Of a stretch of 64,000 nucleotides of DNA, positions 12,829-24,730 are shown one piece after another (the stretch's first letter is position 1; each line of letters starts with the position of its first letter). The notes beneath the pieces were generated by a model. The model did no database searches. It was not told the DNA's origin and worked only from the letters and a program-made list of their open reading frames with translations. Both the position numbers and the translations under genes were made by a program. The stretch comes from Welwitschia mirabilis (taxonomy: Eukaryota; Gnetophyta; Gnetopsida; Welwitschiales), in contig JBOZIK010000001.1 in assembly GCA_051453625.1 (NCBI GenBank), positions 10,198,040-10,262,039 on the forward strand, in the 5' to 3' direction.

Positions 12829-14179
12829 TGATAACATGTAATAAGAGACATTTATCTTAAGTAATTAAGATCACTTTAGCATAATAAAATTGATACTCTT
12901 ACTATTTTATTGATTTATTTTGAGTTATGTTATTAAAGCCATAATTTTATAATATTTAGCTTCACAGTGTGATTTTTCAGGTTTATAGCTACATAAAGAA
13001 CCATATGGCAAAAATTAAGTATAATACAGATGAAAAAGCAGGTGGCAGTGATTACTGTTCATGGTGGTGTCAGTTACTTTTTGAATTTGGACTCATATTT
13101 ACATTCTTAGATCATCTTCCTATGCTAAGTTCATTGATCTTGTGGATCATCTAGTTTAAATAAGTTAATTTTTATATAAATATTTCTAAGGGAAAAAAAC
13201 CTTCAATTGGATTCATGACTAAAAAAGAATCTCATTAGATCTTGGAAACCCTAATTTATAATCCTAAATTAGCCTATAAATAGCCTATTTCAATTCAATC
13301 AAATTTCTTCATTGTTATACTAATACAAAGAAATCTAAGGATGCATTTTTTTTTAGTTTTCATTTTAGGGATAAACTAGCCCTCCAAGGCTAGCATGACA
13401 TTTCTTTTATTGTTATTTCTTTTATGCTTTGATGTAGCATTTATTCTTTCAGTTAATAAAATCTTATTTCATTCTCAATCTAATTTTTTATTATCTAGTG
13501 TGTATGATTTTCATACTTGTCATGTTTGAATAGGATTGAAGTTCTTTATGACAAAAGTAATATTCTTAATTCGATTTTTTTGATGTCAAGTATGTATGTT
13601 CTTCATACCTATTGTCCTTGAATATGATTCAGGTTGTTTATGCATTTACTGTTGAAAATGAAATTTTAAAGTAATCTTGATTCTTTGGTTGCTATCATTT
13701 GATGTTCTTTGGGATCAAAAATCCTACTTAACATGCTTATGAAGTAAGCTATGAGATTTGGAAGGACTTGAAGTCTTTACAAAGATTGTGCTTCATCACA
13801 TATCTCTATAAATCTATATTTAAGTAATACTATTATCATTAAGCATTATAGTCATTACAAAGAGATGTACATGATAGTTCTTATGGTTATGCTTACTTTG
13901 TATCTCACATTTCTGGTTAATTATACATATCTCCCTTTTATTTCTGTACTATAGTATCTTTTTATGATAGTTAAACAAGTGATTTATGCATTTTTATATA
14001 TTTATATTACCTCATTTATCCCTTAAGAAGAATGACAGTAGGACTATACTACAAACAACTTCCTAGTTTATTTGGTAAAAGTTGGATTTAACCATGTAAT
14101 ATTTGTATCCCTAGGATGATTTTTAATATTACCATATATTAATGACAAATATAAGTATGGTTAAATTTCACCATGAATA
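12829..14179 (+). repeat. EB 5' LTR (B1)
   Basis: Starts TGATAACATGTAATAAGAG and ends at CACCATGAATA before the PBS. Matches 59773-61168 along its length, for example GGGATCAAAAATCCTACTTA. TATAAATA at 13275 is the putative TATA box. The open frame at 12969-13154 matches the frame at 59947-60165 in LTR B2 and is probably LTR sequence, not a gene. Confidence 0.85.
13275..13282 (+). promoter_or_regulatory. Putative TATA box of LTR B1
   Basis: TATAAATA in CCTATAAATAGCCTATTT. The identical context recurs in LTR B2 at 60218. Confidence 0.6.
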
Positions 14180-14185
14180 ACTATT

Positions 14186-14200
14186 TAGCATAATTACTTG
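14186..14200 (+). other. EB primer-binding site, eroded tRNA-Asp type
   Basis: TAGCATAATTACTTG sits directly after the LTR and aligns with the better-preserved E4 PBS TGGCATCATTACTGAG at 40577. The flanking ATTAATGGTATTGTAGC also matches E4. Confidence 0.5.
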
Positions 14201-14225
14201 TATTAATGGTATTGTAGCCATAATG

Positions 14226-14515
14226 GAGCATGCACATTCATTTCCATTTTTGTTATTTTCCTTTTCTTATTCTTTATTTTGTTTTGTTTTGTTTTGATTT
14301 TTTTCCCCTTTATACTGATCCAATTCTAAAGCCTCTTTATTTTACTTTTATATCCTTTTCTTATTTTTTTTCTTTTGTTTTTTTTCCTTTCTTGTTTACT
14401 TTATACTGGTCCCATTCGAGTGTTCCTTTATTTTATTTTTATTCTTTATGTTTTCTTCTATTTCTTTTATTCTTCTTGTTCTTCTTCTTTTTTCCCCTTT
14501 TTACTAGTTGATTGG
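14226..14515 (+). repeat. Pyrimidine-rich leader of EB
   Basis: About 290 bases dominated by T and C on the plus strand, immediately 3' of the PBS. The same kind of tract follows the PBS in E4 (about 40630-40880) and recurs at 50636-50760 in the second EB piece. The 93-codon Phe-rich frame at 14230-14511 is a by-product of this composition. Confidence 0.7.
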
Positions 14516-14531
14516 TGTTGATTATGCCTAA

Positions 14532-15995
14532 TGTTAACATGTAGAAATTGACATTTGAACCAAATATAACTGACTAATTTAGCTTAGTTAAAGATATCAA
14601 AATAGTTATTTTATCATAAAATTATGACTTGAATCTTTTTTTATAAAATTTCTAAACTTATGAACTTTGGCATGATAATTTTATATTCTTTGTTGCATTC
14701 TAGATAACAAGCTAAATTTTGAAAGAAAATCATTAGAAAATGTTGATGCCACTATCCTACCCACTAGCATCGCTAGTCCTTTAAGGCAAAATGCATTTAA
14801 AGTTACATTCTAGGACCTTCATGAAAGATTAATCACATTTTAGTTATCGTCTTAACTATTCATTATGTTAAAAAAACTAATAACTTCAATAACACATGGT
14901 AGTGATATAGGTAACGCGTGGTAATAACATGTGACAATGATATGTGTGATGATGTTAAAGACATGTGGCAATAGCATCTATTGGTGAGGCATCACGATCT
15001 AAAGGTAAAGTATTGGACTTACATAATAACCTCCATCTAATATAAAAATATAAATATTCCACCTAATACTATAATACAAGAATCTTACCTTCACCTATTA
15101 TTATAAGAAAAAAACTACAATAATTCAAAATGTAACCCTCTTAATTGTAATTATCACTTACCACTACAAACTAAAGGCTTCTAGTACCTATGTCATATAC
15201 TCATCTATAAAAGGACTTTGTGCCTTGATTTTTAAATGGATTTGATTAATGAAAATGACATGGAACCCTTAGAGAATTAAGTTAACATGGCATTTTGAGC
15301 TCCACCTTTAAAAGTGGCTAGCTTTAAGGTTAGCTTTAAGGACTTCATACCTACTTTATTTCATCCTTCAATGTAATGTAATTTCTATTTTTTAATTAAT
15401 GATAGTTATTCATTTTTCATCTCTAGTACAAATAATATCATACTCTTAATGCTTAAATAAAACTACATTGTTAAGTTTTTTCATTTACCATTGTTAAGTT
15501 TTTTCATTTACCAAGTGAATTACTTAAGGTTATTTTTGAGATTTGTAGCTTTTTTTGTTTAATGAATCTTGTACATAGTAGTTCATACTTTTCATGCTTA
15601 TAAAGGGCTATGAAGGATTAGACAGACTAAGTAATTCACTAAAACTCATGTGGTAAATGATATTATGTCATCATGATCTAATCTTTAAAATCACTTAATA
15701 ATCTTATGATTACTTTAGCAAATTATAGGACATTGTTAAAGTGAAAAATTTATAGGTCGGATAATTCAAGCTGAACCTCTAATGTTAGTGCATTTTCCAA
15801 CTTCATCAAGTAAGTTCAAATTATAACAAACCTATTTTTTAGTTTTTGTTTTCATTTCTTACAAGTTAGAGAACATATTTCCCCTCTTCCTAGTCCTACC
15901 TTGAATTATCCCTTTGAAAGAATGATATTGACTACTTATTAATTTTTATTTTAGTTTACTTTTATTATAATAAATACACATTTATCCCACAAACA
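14532..15995 (+). repeat. E2 5' LTR (A2)
   Basis: Starts TGTTAACATGTAGAAATTG and ends CCCACAAACA, the most regular TG...CA ends among the family A copies. TATAAAA at 15206. U3 carries several ACATGTGG(T/C)AAT-like units around 14885-14975. A duplicated GTTAAGTTTTTTCATTTACC unit lies at about 15470-15513. Confidence 0.85.
15206..15212 (+). promoter_or_regulatory. Putative TATA box of LTR A2
   Basis: TATAAAA in CATCTATAAAAGGAC, conserved in position with the other family A LTRs. Confidence 0.55.
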
Positions 15996-16000
15996 TATTT

Positions 16001-16018
16001 TGGTGCCATTATTGAGGA
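16001..16018 (+). other. E2 primer-binding site (tRNA-Asp type)
   Basis: TGGTGCCATTATTGAGGA, five bases after the LTR end, followed by TAATGGCATAG. The order resembles the tRNA-Asp complement TGGCGCCGTTGCCGGGGA and supports plus orientation. Confidence 0.75.
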
Positions 16019-16599
16019 TAATGGCATAGTTGTTTTCAAAAGTAGAATAATTTTTTTCTTGTAATTCCTAATTTAGATTTTTAGCTTTTTAGTGATTGGT
16101 ACTAGTCCTTTCTAGTGATACTCGAACTAATCCTTTTTTTTAAGTATTTCTTTCTTTTTCTTTTCTTTCCAGTGGTGGGTACTAGTCCCTCTCTAGTGAA
16201 ATCGAAATTATTCCTTTTTAGAGTTTTGTTTATTTTTTCTATTTTAATTTGAAACTTATTTCAATATTAAGTATTTTTTATTATAAGTCTAATGTGTTTT
16301 TCACATATTGCAATCAAAATAAAGATCGAAAAACATGAAAAACTAATAGCAAACTTAATTTTTGTTTATGTGTTTTCTTTTTGTTCTTTAAAAATTTAAT
16401 TTCTATAGTTAGCTTCTATTTTTTTTATGTTTTAATTTATCTATTAAACTTATAAAAAAATTATTTTAGGTTTTCCAGTGATAATCATTTCATTTCTTCT
16501 ATTTTTTTTCATTTTTTTGCCATCAATTTGCTATGGCCCCTTGCATGAATCTATTTATGTATTTAACAACATAACACTCCTTTTTTTGAGTCATTTATC

Positions 16600-18291
16600 C
16601 AAAAATGATTGGTACTAATTGAGTAGTAATTTGCCACAAGCTTTTCATGAATTTTTGGCTCAAATCTTAAATAAAACTTTACTTAAATCTCCTAAACCTT
16701 TTTGATATTGAGCCCCTTCTAGAAGCTCAAAACATTGTGAAAACATATTTCTATAGTGAATTTTATTTACCATTTTATAATTCTTGACATGGATTAGACA
16801 TGTAATCCTTTTGAAAGACTACATGAAATACCCCATAAATACTAAAATGTGTTCCCAACTCAAGATCCTAATGTTGAAGGCACACCTATTTATTATGAAA
16901 ATACCTATAATTTTTCTAATTGCATTCAACGTAAATAAACTATAGGAGATTATGTATAAATAAAGAAAACTTTAGAGTGTTACCTTTAACACCAATATAA
17001 TAACCCATAGCATTTCAAACCTTTAGAATATTTTGAAGCCTAGAATCTCATCCATATATAATTTAAGTTCTTTCCTATTTATGTCTGGATCAAGTTCTTT
17101 ACAATATTATGTTTGGAAATCCTTATTTTAAATGAAAAAGATATTAATTTCATGTCTTCTATTATCCCTCATAACCTTATTCCTAATCACCTTATTAATC
17201 TTATTCATTCTTTTATTCTTAATCATCTAATCAAGAACAATCTTCTTCATCTACTCCTTTGAAGGAATCATGAAGAAAATGCATGGAAATCCAAACCTAA
17301 ATTATTCATGATTATAAATAAACTCTTAAGTAATATTCCTTCTCCTTGAGTAGTCTTAAGCAAACTACACAACAACATAATTTTTCCCTTAATAAGCTTG
17401 AGCAAAATCTCCACAAATTAATATTACACTTAACCAATGTAAAAAGGAATAGGTTCCTATGTCTTATGAACCTAATAAACTTAAAAATCTTGGAAAAATT
17501 GATGATAGTAAAATTGATGATACCTAAACTATATTCTTTAGGAGTGATTAAAAAACCAATAAGGAAACCTATGAGGCCTTTCAGCTTAAAAACACACTAG
17601 AAAGAGTATAATCATTTGAGAAAAGGTTATACTTTGATGAAGAATTAAACATATTAGAAGATAATAAATCATTAGAAGATGAGCAATAATTTGAGTAAGG
17701 ATATACCTTTAAGAGTTATACAATAAAGCATAAATGAGATCAATGAAAAGGACAACATTGAAGAAGGATCCTTCTTTAAATTATAATTATTAGCACTTGA
17801 GCACCCACATGAGGAGTAATTCCCTTGCAATTGTAAGGGGGAGGAAAACATTATTAAAGATCTCATAGATGATCCATTCTATGAAGAATCTTTATATTTT
17901 TCTTAACAACTTCATGAGACAACCATTTCATTTTCATTTTTAACTACTAATTAAGACCAAATCCTTAATTAAGAATGCAAACCTTCTTTAGCTTTGGAAC
18001 TATCTTTTAATAATCTTCTTAATGAACATTCACCTTCTTAAATATTTTCCAATACACTTTTGCATACATCTCAAAATAATATCTTGCATGAGTTATCTAA
18101 CAAGCAAAAACAAGCTAAAGAATGGACTATTTCTAGCTTTGGATGAATAAACTTTTCTTATTTTATTAATGTTCTCTATAATTTTATGAACTTCTGCATA
18201 AAAATTTATAAAGATTTTCTATTAATAAAAATATTCTGAAAAACTTTGATTTGTTATTCAACTTTTATTTCTACACTCTTGATTTACTTTA
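16600..18291 (+). pseudogene. Gag-like ORF remnant of family A (E2), 5' part
   Basis: Colinear with E1 6400-7850. The readable frame has NVFPTQDPNVEGTPIYYEN, then a Tyr/Pro/His-rich linker and, at 17346-17600, LNKLEQNLHKL. That segment looks like the short helix that follows the linker in Athila/Tat gag proteins. Positions 17620-18270 hold an acidic stretch and the segment shared with E1. Cut at 18291 by the copia element. The remainder resumes at 38459. Stops and frameshifts throughout. Confidence 0.45.
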
Positions 18292-18481
18292 CGCTAAGCT
18301 TTGTATGCACACTATGGTTTCATGCCTAAGAATATGTAAAAGCCTTAGTGAAACCCTAATGGTGTACTTTTATTTATAAGTAACCTTTTCAATGAAATAA
18401 AAATGATGAAATATTTTGGAGAAATAAAACTTTTAGTTTTAAAAAATCTTGATCTTGCTCTTACTCTTCTGTCTTTTAACA
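18292..18481 (+). repeat. Copia 5' LTR
   Basis: Matches 38272-38458: CACACTATGGTTTCATGCC, AATGATGAAATATTTTGGAG and a TCTTCTGTCTTTTAAC end. The first base pair is changed (CG instead of TG). Confidence 0.85.
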
Positions 18482-18483
18482 AA

Positions 18484-18495
18484 TGGTATTAGAGC
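18484..18495 (+). other. Copia primer-binding site (initiator tRNA-Met type)
   Basis: TGGTATTAGAGC differs at one base from TGGTATCAGAGC, the usual plant copia PBS, and lies two bases past the LTR. Confidence 0.9.
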
Positions 18496-21477
18496 TTTAG
18501 AAGAGATTTTGTAAAGCTCTCTTTGGAGTTTTTAAAGTCCATTTCTATGGCTTATTAGGCTTCTCTTAATCCTCTTTTTCTCTCTCCCAGGCTTCTTTCT
18601 CCTATTTTCTTTTATTATTTTTTTTAGAAGATACAATTTTTTTAAGGATTTTATATTTATTAAAGGGATATTTTTTAAGCTGGGATATCTATTGTTTGTG
18701 GAAAGGGTAAATTTACTTTTAAAAGAAGAAAATCTTTTTTTAAAAAAAGAGGAATATGAAGTTATTTTAAAAAGAAATATTAAATTTTTGTAAGGTTTTT
18801 TTAATAGGAGGCCAAAGGTAAATAATGTTTTTTTAATTGGTATTTTTTCCTTTAACAAGACTCTACCATTACAGTTGATTGTCACTACCTCTCCATCGAT
18901 CCCAAGCAACCTATCTTATGCTTAACCTATTATACCACCTATAGCAATTTCTCCAAGACTATGCACCTATCTAGTTTATAGTCATTTTCCTTTCTCTCTA
19001 TCACATCTTTGTATGTCTCTGTGCACCTCTGTGTATCTATAGTTGTTTTAGCTAATGCTAACCTATGCTATCTTTACTCTACATCTGATTGCTCTTCCAC
19101 TCTTACTGTGGTACTGTTGATATGGTGTACCTACCATCTACATTCTACACATAACAACTTCTCTATCTTCTTGGTTTTAAACTCTGTGAGTGATAACCTA
19201 CAAGCCTACTTTCCACTCTCTATGTCATTTCCCTTACTGTGTTGTAATTTACATTGCTTTTTTTAATTTATATTATTTGATAGGCTATGCACCCTGGCTA
19301 CAATTGACTTGTGCTTTAGCTGCTTTCTTTCTTGGTCTTATCAAGTCATGGTTTCATGCCCCTATGCTGTTTTACCTACCCATCGAGCTTTCTTGCTATC
19401 TGTTGAGCATCCTCTACTCACGCTCCACCTGTTCATCCACTGCCTTCTTCACCTGCGACGAAACTTGACCAGGGATTCATTTGCTAATGCCCACAATGAT
19501 TTTATCTTCTTTATTTGTAGTTCCTACTCCATTATGAATGCTCCCACTAACACTTATCTTATGTAAGCCTCCTTTAGTACCTTCTCATTTTATACCACCC
19601 ATGGCCTTGTTTGCTCTATTCTGCTGTAGTTTCCTTATAGTGCCTCTCTTGTTGGCATCTCTTGCTAACCATAACCTTGTTAGTGGACCTTTGTCCTATG
19701 TACCACACTCCAAGCTTACCATTATTTGCTTGTGCTTAACTACACATCTACTACAGTGATGGATGAAAAATTTTTTTATTACTTTTTTTGCCTTTGTTAA
19801 ATGCCAATAATGCTTTGGCATAATGGCAAAGGCACTAGTTCTTGGCCCTTTGGTCCTATGTTTGATTCTATGCTCTATAAAATAGATTTTCCAAAAATTT
19901 TATGTTGGCTCTTTCTTGTTTCTATGCACATGCAAAATTGGTAGCTAATTGCTTAGTTATAGTCTATGCTTATGCACATGTATTTAGCTAAGCTATTGCT
20001 TAGCCATTGCTCTGATTCTGTACACATAGGGTAATTTTTTATTTTTTCTCTTTCTTTTTTAAGCCATTTTTCTTTTTTTAAAGTTTTTTTGGGCATTTTT
20101 TACTTTTATAAGCCCAAAATGTACTCTCTTGAGCATTTAATAATGCTTTTTTGAGGTTTTTAGGAATTTTCTTCATCATTTTTAAGCCCTTAATCTTTTT
20201 TTTCATTTCTTTTTCTCTCATCATGTTAAGTTTTTGGATGTGGAGTAAGATCGACTTGACTTGATTTTTTCACTTATATCTATCTTTATGATTTTGATAA
20301 ATTAAGATAAGTTGGGATGTTGAGTAAAATCCATTTATCTTAACTATACCAAGTTAAACCTTGTTTTTGAATTTTGGTATGTTTGTCTCTTTTTTTTCTT
20401 TATCTTTTTTACACTTTTTATGATTAAGGTTTTAAACTAGAAATTACATTTATTCTAAACACATCATATTCTTCACTAGTAGTAAGTCTTGGTAATGGTA
20501 GGCATGGGAAACCTTATGTAGACAAAGATCTATGTTAGGATTTACTACATTTTGAGCTTGTTGTAGAGTATTTAACTACATTAACTATGAAGTTTCAGCT
20601 ATATGGAGAGCCATATTTCTCTTAAGTAGAAATGTTTGAGTGCCTTGAGGTCTAGATTCTTATGTATACCTCAGTAATTAAGGGTGTATTTGGTATAGGC
20701 TAGAGGCATAATGATAGAGTCTATGTAGATTTCATCATCAAGTTAATAAAAAGGCATAAGTATAATTAATTTTAAAATGTGTTGAGTCTAAAATATAAGT
20801 AAATCACCAACACTGCATAGTACTCTTCCTTAAGGGGGGTATATAGCTAAGGTAATCAAAACTACTCAAAGATTTAGACATCCAATTGAGGTAATTCACA
20901 TTTTGTAGTTTTACTCCCATAGAAGACAAGGGTATCACCCTTTGAGAAGATGTAATTGCTACTCAGTTTCAAGAGTAGACTTCAAAATTAACAATCATAA
21001 CATTTCATCACCTAATAATCAATTAAGGCCCTCTTGCATTAAAATCCACCTCGCTCATATTAAGACATTTTTAACAAAGTATCTTTGGTTGTTCTTGTGT
21101 ATACAAGCTTTTCACTAGTTAGGGATTTTTTTTTTATATCATCACATGTTGTGATTTTAATATATGTAACCTAGATTTTTAAGCTTAATTCCCTTTCATT
21201 ATAACTATAACACTCTATCATAATATTTTTCTATCTCTTTGCTTTAGTTACATTGTAACTTGGATAGCTCAATTAAACTTGTGGATTAGAGCAAGATCCC
21301 TTTTCCTGTGACTATACCATTATCTTAATTTTTTCTTATTCCTATTTTGATTTTTGATAATATTTATTTGTATAATACATAGATCACTTTTAAAAGTAAA
21401 TGTGAGAAAGATCCCTTAGGAATTTAACTTTACCTCAAAACTTATTAAACGTTTTCTATTTTTCTCATAAAGTTTTC
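18496..21477 (+). other. Copia leader of about 3 kb, no family assigned
   Basis: No gag or pol motif recognised. Positions 18990-19760 differ from the surroundings by higher C content and long open stretches in several plus frames (19009-19266, 19190-19468, 19309-19566, 19538-19759). The translations are rich in Leu, Ser, Cys and Tyr and match no family I know. Positions 20035-20215 are T-rich. The minus-strand frame at 18532-18909 is Lys-rich and is a by-product of pyrimidine-rich sequence. It may be non-coding leader or captured host sequence. Confidence 0.35.
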
Positions 21478-22751
21478 ATGGCTTCAACATCAAGATTCTA
21501 AACTTTATCATATAGATTTATACTAGTACTGACTATAAAAATCATAACCAACCTTAGGATGACTTTACATGATGATCAGAGTTGGAAGAAATGAAATTAA
21601 GATTTCATGTCTACAATGTGTATTTATGAATTTGATAAAGTTTTTTTTTTACTAACGTGCATGTTCCTCTTTAGAATTAGGATGAATAAGATGGATGGAA
21701 AGCCATTAATAGCAAGTTTACAAAGATAATGCAAAAATTAATGACCACTCTATATAAAATATTGGTTAATAGAATTAAGTCAAGTTATACCAACTATTTT
21801 ACTTTGTGAGATACCTTTAATGTAAAGAATAATTTAGAATTGATTGATCTCCTTATGAGAATGAATAGCCTTTACTATGAAAAAGACAAAATGTATTAGC
21901 TTGCAGCTCAGATGATGGATATTAAGACAAACATTACTAAGATAGACTCAAAGAATCAGGTATGCATTCATTACATTAACTTGGTTCATTGTTGTCTAGA
22001 GAATTTATCTCTTTGTAGCCATATTCTATCTCTTCATGTAAGTAAGATACTATACAATATGAAATTTAACACACTTAATAAGAATCTTATTACCATAAAA
22101 GTATGATTTAACTTCATAAGTTCTTCATGATCTAATACATCATGCAAAGTTTCTTATTATTGTGGCTCTCCTTGTCAATAAAAGTAGTTTTTTCATAACT
22201 TTCATTCACAAAAGAAATCACATTATAATAAGGGTAAGGCTTTATAGAAACAATAAAATAAGAAGTTTAATTAAGTTCAACCAAATAAGAAGTAATTTTA
22301 GCATATTATAAATTTAAAAAAAATTAAATATTAGTGCTCATAATGCAAAATATAAGGTTATACCATGGAATTTTGTTAAATATCTTGGAAAAAGATAGAG
22401 TCTACACCTAAGGCAAATTTAGTTATTAAAGAATCTAATTCCCTTAATCTACTGAAAATCTCAAGTAAAATATAGTCTTTAATAACTTTAACTTTATGGA
22501 TATCAGTGAGCATATACCTTATGATAAGATGTGGATTCTTTTCACAAGTGAAATGTGTCACATGACTTACTAGCATGATTATTTTAAAGACTTTATTAAA
22601 GTGCTAAGTCATGTTTATTTGGCATATAAAACTCTAGTTCTAATGGAATGCTATGGTTTATTTACCCTTATCTTGACATCACTCTCTCTATAAAATATTC
22701 TTCATGTTTGGTATATTCCTTCTCTGAGGCTGCATCTTCTATTACTTTTGA
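21478..22751 (+). pseudogene. Candidate copia gag region, uncertain
   Basis: Starts at an ATG (MASTSRF) and reads, with stops, through LIDLLMRMNSLYYEKDKMY and HYINLVHCCLENLSL (about 21836-22035). Position and general helical character suit a copia gag, but no CCHC knuckle was found and the call rests mainly on order: after the PBS and before the pre-integrase segment at 36430. Ends in an N gap. Confidence 0.3.
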
Positions 22752-23203
22752 NNNNNNNNNNNNNNNNNNNNNNNNNNNNNNNNNNNNNNNNNNNNNNNNN
22801 NNNNNNNNNNNNNNNNNNNNNNNNNNNNNNNNNNNNNNNNNNNNNNNNNNNNNNNNNNNNNNNNNNNNNNNNNNNNNNNNNNNNNNNNNNNNNNNNNNNN
22901 NNNNNNNNNNNNNNNNNNNNNNNNNNNNNNNNNNNNNNNNNNNNNNNNNNNNNNNNNNNNNNNNNNNNNNNNNNNNNNNNNNNNNNNNNNNNNNNNNNNN
23001 NNNNNNNNNNNNNNNNNNNNNNNNNNNNNNNNNNNNNNNNNNNNNNNNNNNNNNNNNNNNNNNNNNNNNNNNNNNNNNNNNNNNNNNNNNNNNNNNNNNN
23101 NNNNNNNNNNNNNNNNNNNNNNNNNNNNNNNNNNNNNNNNNNNNNNNNNNNNNNNNNNNNNNNNNNNNNNNNNNNNNNNNNNNNNNNNNNNNNNNNNNNN
23201 NNN
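22752..23203. other. Assembly gap (452 N)
   Basis: Run of N inside the copia interior. The bases on the two sides are near-identical (22709-22751 and 23206-23248). Open frames reported across the Ns are meaningless. Confidence 0.99.
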
Positions 23204-23376
23204 TTTGTATATTCCTTCTCTGAGGCCGCATCTTCTATTACTTTTGACAAAGCACTAAGTGAATATTTATTATAGTAATAAATAACTAGTTATGAATAGC
23301 TACATGAATAAAAAGCCTATTCATCTTCGTGATTATGTTAGAATATAAGAAATTACCTATATAGTTTTCCAAGACA
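23204..23376 (+). other. Copia interior up to the E3 insertion
   Basis: Repeats the sequence left of the gap, then runs with stops to the E3 boundary. The base order continues at 36425 after E3 is removed. Confidence 0.6.
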
Positions 23377-23381
23377 AGATT

Positions 23382-24716
23382 ATCAACTATAGTATAATGT
23401 CTTAGATTTAAGCTAAGCTTTCACTTAGCTATCATTCTTCCTTATGGATAACATTAGGTATTAACTTCGTTTTATACCACTTTAAATTTAAAATAAGTTA
23501 CAAAAAGGAAATAAAAGAGAAGAGGAGTTGAGGTAATTTTCATGTTGAAATTCATCTTAGAGAGAAGAAAAGCAAACTAGCTCCAAGGTATTATTGGCTC
23601 ATCCTTAAGTATTCCTTCAATCCAATATCATACAATCATTCTTTCCTATAAAATACTTCAAACTATCAAGTGCATTTGGCTCAAGTCATGGGGTATAATC
23701 TCATCCTATATATGATAATTAGTAACTTCACTTAATACTTTAACCTTAAAATAATAATAGAAAGTAAAAACTCCTACAATACTCAAGATCTGTGAAAATA
23801 AAAGATTAAATGATAAAAGTAGATTCACACAAATAAAAAAACTTGATAGTAAAAGTAGTTACCTGAGCATTTCCATTATGAGATTACTCATGAATTGAAA
23901 TCAAAGATAACAACTTTTGTATTGTAAAATAAGAACAATCTTATAACAAAGGAAGAAGAAAGAAGAAGAACTTCTCAAATAATCCTTGAGACTAGCTCAC
24001 TCCCCCAAAGAGTTCTCTAGAAAGTCATTATAAGTTAATGCTCTAAAGTGCTTTAATTTATTCTAAAGACAAATATAATACAATGAAGAATTCGAGACTC
24101 TTTTATAGAAGAGACAAAAACATGAGTGGTTACAAGCCTTTGGCTTATAGCATGAAGTAGATAATTACATGATTACATTAGGTAGGACAATTTATCTTAT
24201 CTTCTATTTAGTGAAGATTTCTATACAACATCACCACTTGGCACCGAATTGTTGCAACTACTACCAACTATTGATTATGCCATGTATCTTCACATCATCA
24301 TAATTAGCCTTACTAAATATTGCTCTACAAATTCTCATCATCATCAACATGTGTTGATAGAAAGTAAATTAATTTTTGATGTGTAATTTGATTAAGCCTA
24401 TAACTACATTCTATCTAATTTTCCACAACACACCAAAAACATGGATTTGAAGGGGGTCTAATCACATAGTCTAATAGCATTGGTGTCTTAGACAGTGGCA
24501 TAAACATTTCAACTCTAATGATCATGAAATTAAACTATGTTCTTTAATTGATCTTAATCAACATGAAAATGTTATGGAAAAATAGTTAAGTGCATAGTTA
24601 ATATGAAAACCAATAGAAGACATTTGTTTATGATGAAATCAATTATATTAGTATCTTTTAATATAGTTAATTAATCATTTAAGTTAATCATAATATCAAT
24701 TTTTTATATGTCAACA
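23382..24716 (-). repeat. E3 3' LTR
   Basis: Minus-strand start TGTTGACATATAAAAAATTG. Aligns with 35114-36423. Contains a minus-strand TATAAAA at 24107-24101 and a GAAGAAG-rich stretch near 23950 (plus strand). Related in order and motifs to the family A LTRs. Confidence 0.85.
24101..24107 (-). promoter_or_regulatory. Putative TATA box of E3 3' LTR
   Basis: TATAAAA on the minus strand, matched by TATAAAAA at 35840-35833 in the 5' LTR. Confidence 0.5.
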
Positions 24717-24730
24717 CATCCCCTAACTAG
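24717..24730 (-). other. E3 polypurine tract
   Basis: Minus strand reads CTAGTTAGGGGATG directly before the LTR start TGTTGACAT. A short G-run at this place is typical for plus-strand priming in Ty3 elements. Confidence 0.65.

Noticed and set aside
14230-14511. 93-codon Phe-rich hydrophobic frame that looks like a membrane protein
   Set aside because: A pyrimidine-rich tract gives Phe, Leu and Ser in any frame. Equivalent tracts follow the PBS in E4.
18532-18909. 125-codon Lys-rich minus-strand frame, the longest frame here without Ns
   Set aside because: It is antisense to copia leader and dominated by Lys, Ile and Leu from A/T runs. No domain seen.
22648-23275. Four long frames of 175-191 codons
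   Set aside because: They exist only because N codons are read as open. The real sequence at both ends is a short repeat.
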